Below are positions 13,291-25,500 of a DNA stretch of 64,000 nucleotides, piece after piece. The position numbers and the translations under genes were made by a program. Position 1 is the stretch's first letter. Each line of letters starts with the position of its first letter. This DNA comes from Hemibagrus wyckioides. Taxonomy: Eukaryota; Chordata; Actinopteri; Siluriformes; Bagridae. Below the pieces are notes generated by a model. That model was not told the origin of the DNA and did not search any database. It was given only the letters and a program-made list of their open reading frames with translations. Location of the stretch: contig NC_080718.1 of NCBI RefSeq assembly GCF_019097595.1, forward strand, positions 14,116,157-14,180,156, in the 5' to 3' direction.

Positions 13291-16200
13291 GTAACTGGTA
13301 AAAATGTAGAATGATTTACCCAGAAATAGCTCATACTCTTTGAGTTAGCAAGGCCTGTATTTCTGAATGCTTTTAATACATATTTTTTTACAACAAATAT
13401 GGGCTGGAGAGGCCTGTATATGAGCACTAGACCCAAGAGGCTAAGTCATTTAGTCAAAATGAAATGCATCATTTACCCATACCCAAAATGTTTAATACTT
13501 TTTAATGTTCACAAATCACTCACATTTTTACCTCATTTTTCCTTTGAACTCCATCCCTTGTTATGGGCCCATGGCTGTAAAATGAAAAGAAACATAAAAA
13601 AAAAGAATGGGTCTTGATTGGTGCATGGTAAATGTTGAAGCTCTTGAATTAATTTTCTTCCCCTGTGTTACATGAGCAAAATTGGAAGCCAAGGATGGAG
13701 GGTGATCGGGGCCCTCACACCAAAGCTACTCAGTGGGTAGTAAACAGGTCGTGGGCCACTCCTAAACCTTTATGGCCTCTGTGTGCCCTGCCAAGACCCT
13801 GGCTCTCCTGCTAACATGCTTGCACGCCCGCACACACACATGTATATTCATGCACACATGAGTATCTGATCATACATTTTTTATTTTGCAGTGTATAATT
13901 CTGGATGTTTTGGATTGAAAAACAGCAAGATCGTGTTGTTGAAGAAGCCACACACAAAATGTAGATTCAGCATAAGTACATGGGTTCATACAAATTGACA
14001 TGTGATACTCCAGAATCCTGTAGGGTGATTTAAGGTCTCTTGTTGAAAGTTTTGCCATGGTTAGGCCTCTCTCTCTTCATGCGGGGTCAGGGTTAAAAGT
14101 GCACTCTCTGTTTTCTTTGTAGTGCTCCTCCTTAAAAGTGGAAAAAGCCCCACTAAAGTATGTCTGCTTTATCTATTTGAAGTATATACGAAAGCGCAAG
14201 ACATTTAGCAGAGTTTACCTGTGTGATTTGTCTGACATTTTTTATTCTCACACTGTCAGATTTTCAGAAGTTGAAGTCTAATCAAATGTTTATAATTCTA
14301 CACAACTGAAAATGCTTTCATATTTTGTGAAGCCATGACCCCAGTTCTATTCATATAAGTGATCTTACATTTTCACTTGTCATCTGCTAGTTGCTCGTTT
14401 CCCTTTTCCTTTTTTCTTCCCACCAACCTTTTCCCCGAAAGCATGCTAGCAAGCTAATTGGGAGGGTGGGTAGAGCTGAAATCTATTAGCACAGGACTTG
14501 GAGCCATTGGGAGGGTTGTGCCCAACACACCTCCTTTCTGACTCTAGTTGCAGGAATGTCTCTTATTAGTACCTGGCTGCTGCTTTAATGTTCACTGCTC
14601 CAAATTGGATGCCAACTGGAGCGAACATTTTTTTCTCTTTTCAAAAAAGCTGCTTTGGTGGAATCAAAGGGTTTTTTTAGAGGGGAACCTGACAAAATGT
14701 ATACTCTAGAAAATTCATATTTACCCTGTGCAAATGAGGGCACTGGAGCCAGGGGGTGGGAAGAGTGGGGGTTGTTGCACACCCACAGCCACCTAAAGCT
14801 GTTCAGTGATATATCAGAATCAATGTATAGAGACATCACATGCTCGGCAGATTAGCAATGTAATAAAAGCTCATTTTTTTGAAGGTTCTTCATCTGCTCC
14901 TGGACGTGGATTGCAATGGGTTAGGGGTGTTTGTATATAGTTAGCTTTCTAGGGAGACAGTGGAACTGGAGTTACAGCTTTTCATTAACCTGGAAACCAC
15001 CTAGTTACATGGTTCATGGGCTGGTCTCAGCTCACTTGGAGGTAACAGAGGGTGTCGGGCGGCACTTTCGGCGGGGGGCAGTGTGCTTGGGGCAACCCAT
15101 CTGACTCTGATCAGCCTGCCGGCTTCACTGCCGCTCTCATTAGAGACCAGGAAGAAGTCCAGATTGTTCTTTATGTGGAGATCTTGTTACACAACTTTTC
15201 TCCACCCCAAACACCCAAACACACCCTTAGACCCTCCCACAGACTGAAACACCTCTGTTTATTCCGGACCCTTGCTTTGATACCTTTCACTTTAATGCTT
15301 GTCATGACCCTTTATTGTTTGAGCTGTTTCATCTGCTCTCTAGTTAGTTCCAGCATAAATTATTGTGTGTGTCTGTGTGTGTGTGTGTGTGTGTGTGTTG
15401 CTAACACATAATTATCTGTTGCTGTTTTGTATTTCAAACTCTATAATATAAAAACATTTCTTTGGAGCTCATCTGTTACAGATCTCTTGGTCATCTAATT
15501 ATACTGTTATGGAATTTGGTGGTAGTTGTGGTGGTGTTGTGGATGCTCCAAAACTTTCTGCCAGATGGCAGGAGGGTGTAGAGTCCTTGGAAGGGTCAGC
15601 CACAATTCTTGTGGCCTTACAGATGCAGCAGTGTTGATTGTTGGTAGTGAGACCCACGTATTTTTATCACAATTTATTGTAGGGTCATGCAGTCTAAAAC
15701 TGTGTGGTAAGGCAGCTGATTGGAGACAGGATCTCACCAGATGTATCCAGATGGGTGCTGCCTTATTGCAAAATGCAGATATAGTGATGTTCTTATTAGT
15801 AATTACAATAATGCAGAATATGGGGCATTCACGAGAAAAATTTACACTTACAACATTTAGCAGATCCCATGTCCAGAGCGACTTACATTTTATGTCATTT
15901 TATTCAACTGAGCAGTTGTGGGTTAAGGGCCTTGCTCAGGGGCCCAGCAGTGGCAGCTTGGTGGACCTGTGTTTCAAACTCACAACCTTCCTAGTGTAGT
16001 CCAACACTTTAACCACTAAGGTACCACAGTGATTAATACTGCACTCCTAGTGCTGAGACTCTAATGCAAGGACACAGGGCAACTGTCAACAGCCTGGTTG
16101 ATGTGTGGCATCTAGTGTAGTTAGCACAGTCTGCTCTGCCAAACATGGCAGGTAAATTCAGCAAAAACTGCCGGGGTTGCTTTTTGAGCCTGCTTCCAAA

Positions 16201-19200
16201 GAAGCTCTGAATAGGCAAATGGACCTTTGAACAGCACTTTTAAATCACTGTGCCTCACCGGTGGCTGGCAACAAGACACTTTATGACTGAAAACATCACC
16301 CACTGGGCAGTGACTGTATCAGATAAGTGGATCCTCATGTCAATGTCCAGGGATGTAAACTTCAGTTCTGCTGCTGGACCAGAACCTTTTTAACCCCAAA
16401 GGTTGTACATTGTCAAAAGATTGAAACAAGTCCTTATTCATAAGAATTATAGCAGTTTTGTACAATATTAAATTATGAAGATTATACCTTTCCCCTTATT
16501 CTATGCTATGGTTGAGAGATGTTGTTGAATCTTTTCAGCTGAAGGACTGGTTCATGTTGTTGGACCTGCCGGATGCTTATTTTCATGTCCCCATCACACC
16601 CAGAACTCAGAGGATTTCTTAGGTTTGCCTGTGAAAGACTAGCATTCAAATTCAAAGCCCTTCCCTTCTGCTTTTCTCTAACACCACATGTGTATGTATG
16701 CAAGTTGCCAGTATCTAGACAACAAGACGTAGGTTTGAACATTGCAGTATATCACAGGGTGCCATTTATAGCATAACGTGAAAGAAACACTGTTAACAGT
16801 AAAGTTGTAACCTTGTCGTTCAAACCAGAAATCATTAAACTTATAGTTCTGTCATTCATTTTATGTAATTTGTACTGAATATTTTTGTCTCCTTCAAATG
16901 CATTTTGGGAGAAAAAGGATGATAGAGTAAATAATCCACCTTATACATTTTCCTTACACCCATGACCAAGTCCGTTACGCAACAGCTAACGTTACAAACA
17001 CACCACTACAGTGACATAAAAAAAAAAAAAGCTCCAGTGCATACTCAATCTAGGGGTGGTTCACTTTGTGTAATTACCTCACGTGATCTCTAATAGGCAA
17101 TGTGAACCTATTGTGCTGGGCTCATAAGGTCTGATTGCTCCAACATCATTTTATACCATTCTGTGAAATTTACAACCACTGGTGGTGCTGTTGAGCTTAA
17201 TTCCACAAATGTCCAAAATAATCTGTTTTAAGTCATGTGTTGACAGAAAATAATCTGATGTGATTGCATCAACCGTCAGGGCAACGTGAGATTTGGCGGC
17301 TCTCACCACCTTGCAGGAACTCTCTCAGGTGGGTCTATCCACAGTTAGCCTTAGTGGGGGCAACTCCTCTGCTGGAACAACAGTGCAGTAGATGCACTAC
17401 TGAGATGGTGTGTACACCGAGAAGAGTAGCAAAACATCACAATTTTGCAATTTTCCTCGGGAAATATTAATAAAACATCAATATAATCAAAACCCTGGTC
17501 TCTGTGGTTCCCCAGGGACCACCAGGACACTTGAATGTTGCATACCAATTTGAGACAATTTCAAAACATCTCAGGTATCTTTTGTAAAGAAAGATATAGC
17601 CAAAGTCATACTATGTGGTCATTGTATATCATAGCTGTTTGGGTTGACAAAAAGGCATTCTGACTCATGCCAGACCCCTTGTCTTCCTAGCTTAAATTAC
17701 TTACTTCTGTTGTTTGTGTTTGTGTGTATGAGGTGTGTTACGTAAACCAGCATTGAACTTGCGATCCATACTGGAGTGTTCTTACTGCTCTTAACTATAT
17801 CAACCATAGCAGTTTGGTACACAACCATAGCAGTTGGGGGGTGGGGGCTTTGAGAAGGGCTGCAACAGACAGATTCCTTTTGAGGAGTAGGTGATGGCAA
17901 GAGTGGAGTCTCCATGCTTCCACCCCCGACTGCTGCCTGAACCTCAGTGCACTCCTGATAGCATCCCGCAACCAGCCCTTAAACAGCAGGGCTCAAAGCT
18001 CTTAGGTTTGGAAGCTGATCTGACCCAGTAAAGCAGCATGGCGTTTAGCTGTGCGGCCCTGATCCTCTAATCCTTCCCTGCCATGGCCTTTGGTCCTCAT
18101 GAACAACGTTCCCTCCCTCGCTCGCTCCCTATGTGTGTGTGTTTGTGTAATCCCTGTCACCAAACGTATGATGCTGGGTTTTAAGATTTAATTTTATATA
18201 GAAGGATTTTTGACATCCACATTTTATTTTATTTAACAGATGGCTTAAAGTGTTTTTTTTTTACTTTTGTGACCTGAAGAATATCACTATTCAATTCAGT
18301 TTAATTTATTTGTATAGCGCTTTTAAGAATGGACATTGTCTCAAAGCAGCTTTACAGAAGTATAGAAACAGAGAAGGAAAAAAAATTATGAAGTTTAAAT
18401 TAAAGTTACTATTTTATTTTATTTTTTATTCACTATTAATGTTTGTAAGTAAGTTACACGGAAAGTTTGAGGCTGATTTCTTTGTAGACTAGAGTGCTAC
18501 ACACTGCCATCATTGACAGTCATCTGAAGGCATTACACTTGGTGAAACGTGCAATACAGTAGTGGGTTTAATAGACATGAACAAGGTTGATTGCTTTCTC
18601 AATCACTGATGGTTCAAAATTAATTTGGAGATACACTAGAAGTCAATAGGCTAAACTCTTTGAAGTAGTGGAACAGAAAAGCTTCACCCTCGCATCCAGA
18701 GAAGTTTGAATCCCAATGATGCCATTGCAATCCATGGCCAGGAGTCGAATAGAGAACAGTGACGTAATCATTTTCATTATTATTTTGGATAAACTTTCCT
18801 CAACTGAAGCCAAGTAAAATCCAGATCAGACTTGGGTTATGAACTTGCAATTTCCAGGCAAGAAATGAAAATCTTTGTTGCACCACTTGGTAGTACTAGC
18901 TGTTAATTATATTGACGCTATCAAATAAAATCTTAAGCTAAAATATTGGTAGTGAACTTGTACTTCTAGTAGTCAATAACAAACAATCGCCATCAGATGT
19001 ATAAATATATGCACATAGTAAGCAACATGCAGAATTGTGTAAAAGGTTAGGAGGTTGTGTTGGATGAGCAGTGTTGGCCATACATAGTGCTTTGTACCAA
19101 TCCTAAAAAAGTTACCAGAGACCAGAGAATTCTTACCTCTCTTACCTCTCTATAAAGCCCAGCTCTGTAGAATGTCCAGATTGCAATTGTCTTGCTTCAT

Positions 19201-19532
19201 CGGTATTATGGATTTCTCTAGCTTTTTGGGTTGGTTGCTTCTCTGATTATGTCCTTCAGAACCTTGGACTTGTTTTGATGGTCTTCCTGATGCTGTTTGT
19301 TTGGTATTTTTTCTAGCAAACAAGTATATTTATATTGAAAAAATAATAATATGGCTTCTGACAGTAACTAGACTAGTCAATGGGGATGAATTCTTGTACA
19401 GCCAGAACTTTTTATGATTACTATTTTAAAATAATTTTGCAAACTATATTGACCTCTCTACACCACGGTATTATGGAATATTTTGTGTAGATATGTGGAG
19501 AACTTTAAGGTATGGGGGAAAAAAAAATATAT

Positions 19533-19595
<63 letters not shown>

Positions 19596-22500
19596 ATTAG
19601 ACTACTCTGCTCTGTTGTATATTATATTCAAAAGCTGCAAGGCAAGGTCTGGTCTCTCTGTTTATCATTTAAAACTGTATAACCATGTTTATGTACATGC
19701 CATAGTACCAGTATTAAACAGGTTTGCTAGAGGGTGTCACAAATACCCAAATACATTATAGTAAAAACATAGGAATAAAGCAAAAGTGTCCTGGTGTGCT
19801 GAAATGACCCATTTTAGAGAAGTAGTAAAGTGCCCGATGAAAACTCATTTGTCTCCAGCGCCTGTCAGTCGCCTCACAGCATCTGCAGCCCACTACATGT
19901 GGCGTTTTGTGTGCTGTGCTCCTGTCAGGTTGGGTGAGGAGCATAAACACAGAGCTGTAATGTACAGTCTCAGATTTCTGTTTGAAGAAGCAGCCCTGTG
20001 AGTGCTGGTAGCTGAGTCCTGTGCTGTCCTGATCGTCTATGCAATACCCGCCGGTTGCCTGCTGACTGAGGAGTCTTCACTATCCCCAACCATTTCCTAA
20101 CTTCAAAGAAGTTGTAACTATGCTGAGTGGAGCCAGGGCTGTCCCAAGATCTGCCAAGGTGAAATTGCCTCCTCTCACATATTTTGGGTTTGTTCCCAAA
20201 TTGTGTGTTTAATTATTCAGATATGTTTGGGATAAATAAAGTTGTCCAATATTTGTTATTATGAGTAGTTGATTTATTAAAGTCCATTATGTCAAGAGTT
20301 GATTTGAAATTGTGAAATACAAGTCCTAAGAACATGGTATACAAAATGGCACATCAAAAAGGGATCATCTAGAGTCTGGGTGCAAATAAAGTTCTGTCTA
20401 GAAGAGCATCCAGACACTGAAACTCCTTGCCCCTTGCCACTCTCTCTTGCTTACCTTCATGTCTTAGGTCACAGTGGGTCCAGTGGGCCTGTTGTGCCAT
20501 TGAAACCCAAGCTTCTTTAACCCAGACAAACCCCAGGAGCCTGCCGTGTCACAAACGCTACAGCTTTATCACTTCCCCTAATGCCCTGCCTCCCATCTTC
20601 TTTATCTCTTTCCCTTCATTGGCTCAGTTTATCTGACAACAATAAAGGTCTGTATTATTTACCATCTTCTATATAAAATCAGTTATGAATTTGTCAGTAA
20701 GACAAATTGAAGACAAACTGAAGTCCAAGTCCAATACTCTCGAATTGCTTGCAGTCATTGCTACTTGGTATACATGAAGAGCTGGATCAGACAAACCTTA
20801 TCTTGGTGTTTCTTATTCTAAATTTGATCAAATGCCTGCATTTGCCATGTTGTGTTTTAACCTCAGGTACTGCATACGTCTGCCATTTTTATGATCCTGC
20901 TCATTAAAATTAACTGTTTGGTTGTAAAAAATAGATTTCCTTTTAATGCTACCTTCTGGATTTCCTCATGTACTGCACATCCGATGTGAAGAGAAGACGC
21001 TTTCTACTTGTTACTATTATTCACTCTTAGGCTTAGGATTCATTTCAGCAAGGACAAATAAGGGCTAAATTTTCTCTCTTGTATACACTTCCACACTGTC
21101 TGTGGCCACATTACGCAATTTACTTTGTTCTGATTCACTTCATTTCTAACTTTTCTAAGTTTTTCTCTAATTTGTGCTACAGTAGCTCTTCTGTGGGATC
21201 AAACCAGATGGGCTGGCCTTTGTTCCGCACATGCAACAGTGAGCCTTATGCGCCCATGGCCCTGTCGATGGTTCACTGGTTGTTCTTCCTTGGGCTACTT
21301 TTTGTATGTATTAACCACTGAATACCCAGAACACACCACCTGATGTGTCTGAAGATCTGCTATTTTGGTTGATGCTGTGACCCAGTCATCCAGCCTTCAC
21401 AATTAAGCCCTTGTCAAAGTTACTCTGATCCTTATGCTTGCCCATTTTTTGTGTTCCAACACATCAACTTTTAAGAACTCACTGTTGACTTGCTGCCTAA
21501 TATATCTCATCCCTTGATAGGTGCCATTGTAACAAAATAATGAATGTTTCTATTGATGTGGTAGAATTGGAGTTTCAAAGCATGAAAGTGCAGCAGAAAA
21601 ATCTGTAGGAATTGCATGATGTAGTCATGTCAACATGAAACGGAAACTCAAAGAAACTTTTCCATCTTGTGAAATCTATGCCACTAAAAATTGAGGCCTT
21701 ACCCAGTGTTGGTATTAGTCTTCCTATTAAAGTGCTCAGTGTATGTGTATTTATGTATGTGTGTATGTATCTATTGCTCTGTTGTACTACAGGATGCTTA
21801 CATTCATTTTTTAAATTTATTGTTGGAACTACATTCTACAGAATTAGTAGGTTCCATTTTTGAAAATTTCATGGGGAAATACCCCAGTTTTTAATAAGGC
21901 AAATTTAAAAGACCTTTTTAAAAGTTCAGCCTACCCCTTTAAAGGTAAAGCCATCAAACTTAAGCCTTTTGATCAACCCAGTAACCTTCTACCTTTCCCA
22001 AAGGGCTCTTTTTAACACCATCGTTATTGGTCCTGAGCCCATCAGCGTGTCCTCTAGCCTAGCACAGCCCCCCCTGTTGGACTCAAAGTAGGCCTATTAC
22101 TACAAGGGTCTCAGAGGGGACAAGGCCCTAGCACTCTGCCTGGCCCTAAAACACTGCATACTTGTCTGTAAAAATACAAGGAAGGGGTTCTCCCATTCCC
22201 TGTTATTTATCCTCTTTTGTAGGGCCTTGAATATTCACTTTTTACAAGGACTTTGGGGTCAAGTAAAAGACTCCAGGGTTATTTACCCCATAGCACTCGT
22301 ATTGCTCACAGAAACACCAACCTGCCCTTATCTTCACCTTTACCTACACACAGTGCGTTTGGTTCTGTATTGTCAGTGAACTTGCAGGCATCATCAGTTC
22401 TGAGTACATCTTGACTTTTGGGGGTTAAACCAAGACAAAATCCGAGAGTGTCGTATGTTAATGAAGCCCCAGGGCTTTACATGGGTTTTCTGTCTGCTGA

Positions 22501-25500
22501 CTATAGCAGGAATGTATCAGCCAGATTGCTGACAGTTCTTCATGTTGCTATCCTGTTATGTCATATGGAGGACCCATATAAAAATCTGTGCTGAAGAAAA
22601 ATTTTGCCTTGTCTCCTGATATTTCCTGCATGGCCAGCGTGATGTGACAGTGTGGCAAAAGGCCACATGGCTCTGCTGCCATGAACTCCTCATATACCCC
22701 ATTATCTCTCACAGGCCGAGCTCTTGGGTCCAAGATCTTTATGAGAGGGTAGGTAAGGGACACAAGGAAATGAGGTGACCTCAAGGTCAGGTGTGAGGTC
22801 AGGGGGAGTGGACCATAGCCATCCTTCTCTCTCTCTCGCTCTCTCTCGGCTAGACTGGGTTAGACTGTGCCTACAAAACAAACATGGAGAAATAGAACTC
22901 CAGCTATCCTTGACTCTGCATTTATATGACTTTAATTTAGACTGGTTTTAATTTGTTTACAAGCTCCTCTGGTCTTAAATCTTTCAGGTCTGTGCCCCAT
23001 CTCTTATCCATTCTTCCTTACCAGTATTGCCCTGTATGCCACAGACTGCCTGCCCTTTAAGCAGTTCTTTTTTTCTTCCCTCACTTAATATGGTGTTGGA
23101 CGTTCATTTATGATGCTATTTTAACTGTTTTTCAGGCATGCCTTACAAGCTATTAGGGAATTTACAGAATTGTATGCTGGGAGAAACCCCTCTAAGATGT
23201 TAATCTGTTGGCTTTATGAAAGCCTAGTCACCTCAGTAAACCCCTTCCTTCGATGGAACCAACGCTCTTTATGGCCCCATCAGGCACCCGACTGAATGAC
23301 TAACTGCTGACCTCTTGACTTGGCAGTCAAAACCATATGAGGGGAATCTTTGCTCCTCTCCATACCACCCCATCTTCTAAACTGCTTCTCTCTCTCTTTT
23401 TGCCTCTCACAAAATAAGATTTGAATTTGGCTATTTTAATTTGGCCCTCAAATACTTTTCTTTTTACTCAGAGCTGCTTCATGACCCAACAATGCATCAA
23501 TCTCAAAATAGCAGTAACACTAAAAGGGCAGTGGCATATTAGTAAGTGTTTCTGGTAAATTGTAAGCACACCATGTATTGCTGTTATTAAAATAAATACA
23601 TATACAAGCTTGAGTGTTAGTTGTAGCAAAAGTTTGATAGAAGTTCAATTTTTCAAGAATAATGTTTGTCTAATCTTAGTTAATTAGTAGTCAGTTTCTT
23701 ACCACTAATTGGTTATTGATTATTGTAAACTCAGTATCTCAATGAGTCTAGCAAAATTACTCCACGTTGTACTAATGCCATGTAAACTACAATGTCTGTG
23801 TGGATTGCACTATGAACGATCTACAGCAAATAGCCCTATGGTGGTCCCTTTCGATTTATGGATGAAGTTTTTTATAGCAAAGGATGGGCTATGGTCAATA
23901 ATTGTAAACTGTGTATTATAAACACAGTTTGTGTTAACACTGTGTATTATAAAAATCCAACAATAAGTATATTGTATTGTTCAAAATGACAGGTGACAAA
24001 GGAAAAACTAGAGGCTCTTTTATTCTGTGTTGGGTATTTTGTTTATAAGCATGCCTTTACAGGGATGGGTCTATACACACACACACACACACACACACAC
24101 ATCAGACTGCAAACAGGATGTGTAAAATCCAACCAGCAGGTCTCCTTTTATCACTATCTGTACAATGAAATTGGATAATGCAGTAAAAACGCTCTTCAGG
24201 TGCACCCTAAGTTTAACATATACACAGAGTTGGTTTGAATATGTTTATTAGCAAGTTACTTGTTTGTAGCTACAAAAAAGTCCTTAACTATTAGATTATA
24301 AATATACATGCGATTGCAGAGTTGTAACTAAAAGGTACTAGAAGTTAGAACAGTAGAGTTTCCAGCCTGAATGCCTGCTATGGGGGAAACAGGGCACTGG
24401 AATAATTGGAACCCATAATTGGAAAATATGGGTTAAGTAAATGTTTGATTTCTCCACTGGGCTTGGGTTCTAGAACAGGTTCTGTAGCCAATTACAGATC
24501 AGAGGCTGTTTAAGACTTGTACACAGATTAGTCTGTGTTCCTTTATTTTTTGTTAATAAGTTGACCAAATATTGTAATCCCAATCCTAAAATTGGTTTGT
24601 GTTCAGTTGTTAGTGGATCAAGTTAAAAATTATGAGAACTTTTGAGCACAAAATTACTTTGTGCATGTCACAACAAATATATTTATCTGATAAGCAATTG
24701 TACAAAATACCTATGTATGGAATATAGGTATGTTATTATACTGGGTGCCCAAAATGTCTCTGTACATAGGGGAAAATATCTTCCAAATTTTTAAATACAT
24801 TTTTAGATAGCCATTAAAACTACCTTTGACAAAAGAAGAAGGTACTGAAATCATTCTCAAGGCTCGTTCAGGTAGCAATGTTTGATGAACTTTAAAGGAA
24901 ACAGGAAACATTTCAAGCATCTCTTATCACATCACGTGACATATGAAACTGTTGCCAAACTGGGAGCCATGACTCTGAGTGTGGTGACAAAGAAATTGCA
25001 ATTAGGTTTTTAAAATAAAGTTACATTTTGCTAAAAAGTTTTAATTTCCCCTATATATGAAGACTTTTGGGAAAGTCATAAAATCATGCAGTAAAATCCT
25101 AAAATCATTTACATATATTTCATTACATTTGATTCTTTTTTTATCTTGAAACTAACAGAAACAAACCAAAAAAGGCGAACACAAATAAATTTCTGCTTTA
25201 TGAATTGCTGGAAGCTGGCAGATAGAGAGTGAGCATCTAATCAGATTGTGATGTTACAGATTGAGCAGTCTATATTTGTACATTTCTCTCTAACAATCAG
25301 TTCCAAAACTTTGCTAAAACAAACAAAACATTAAATGGATATTGATTCCCAAGAGATATCTGGACACTACTAATACGATTAACTATAAATATAAAAGTTT
25401 TTAAAGTTCCTGCAATCCATATGTGTCATGAGTCATTCAGAACAAATTTTGTAAATTAGTGTCAATGTATATTTTCTATCCATAAATGGCTTAATGGATA

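Noticed and set aside
15526..15999. 157-codon open frame on the + strand
   Set aside because: Its 3' half runs through the SINE-like element; no known domain, and it lies inside an intron. Treated as chance.
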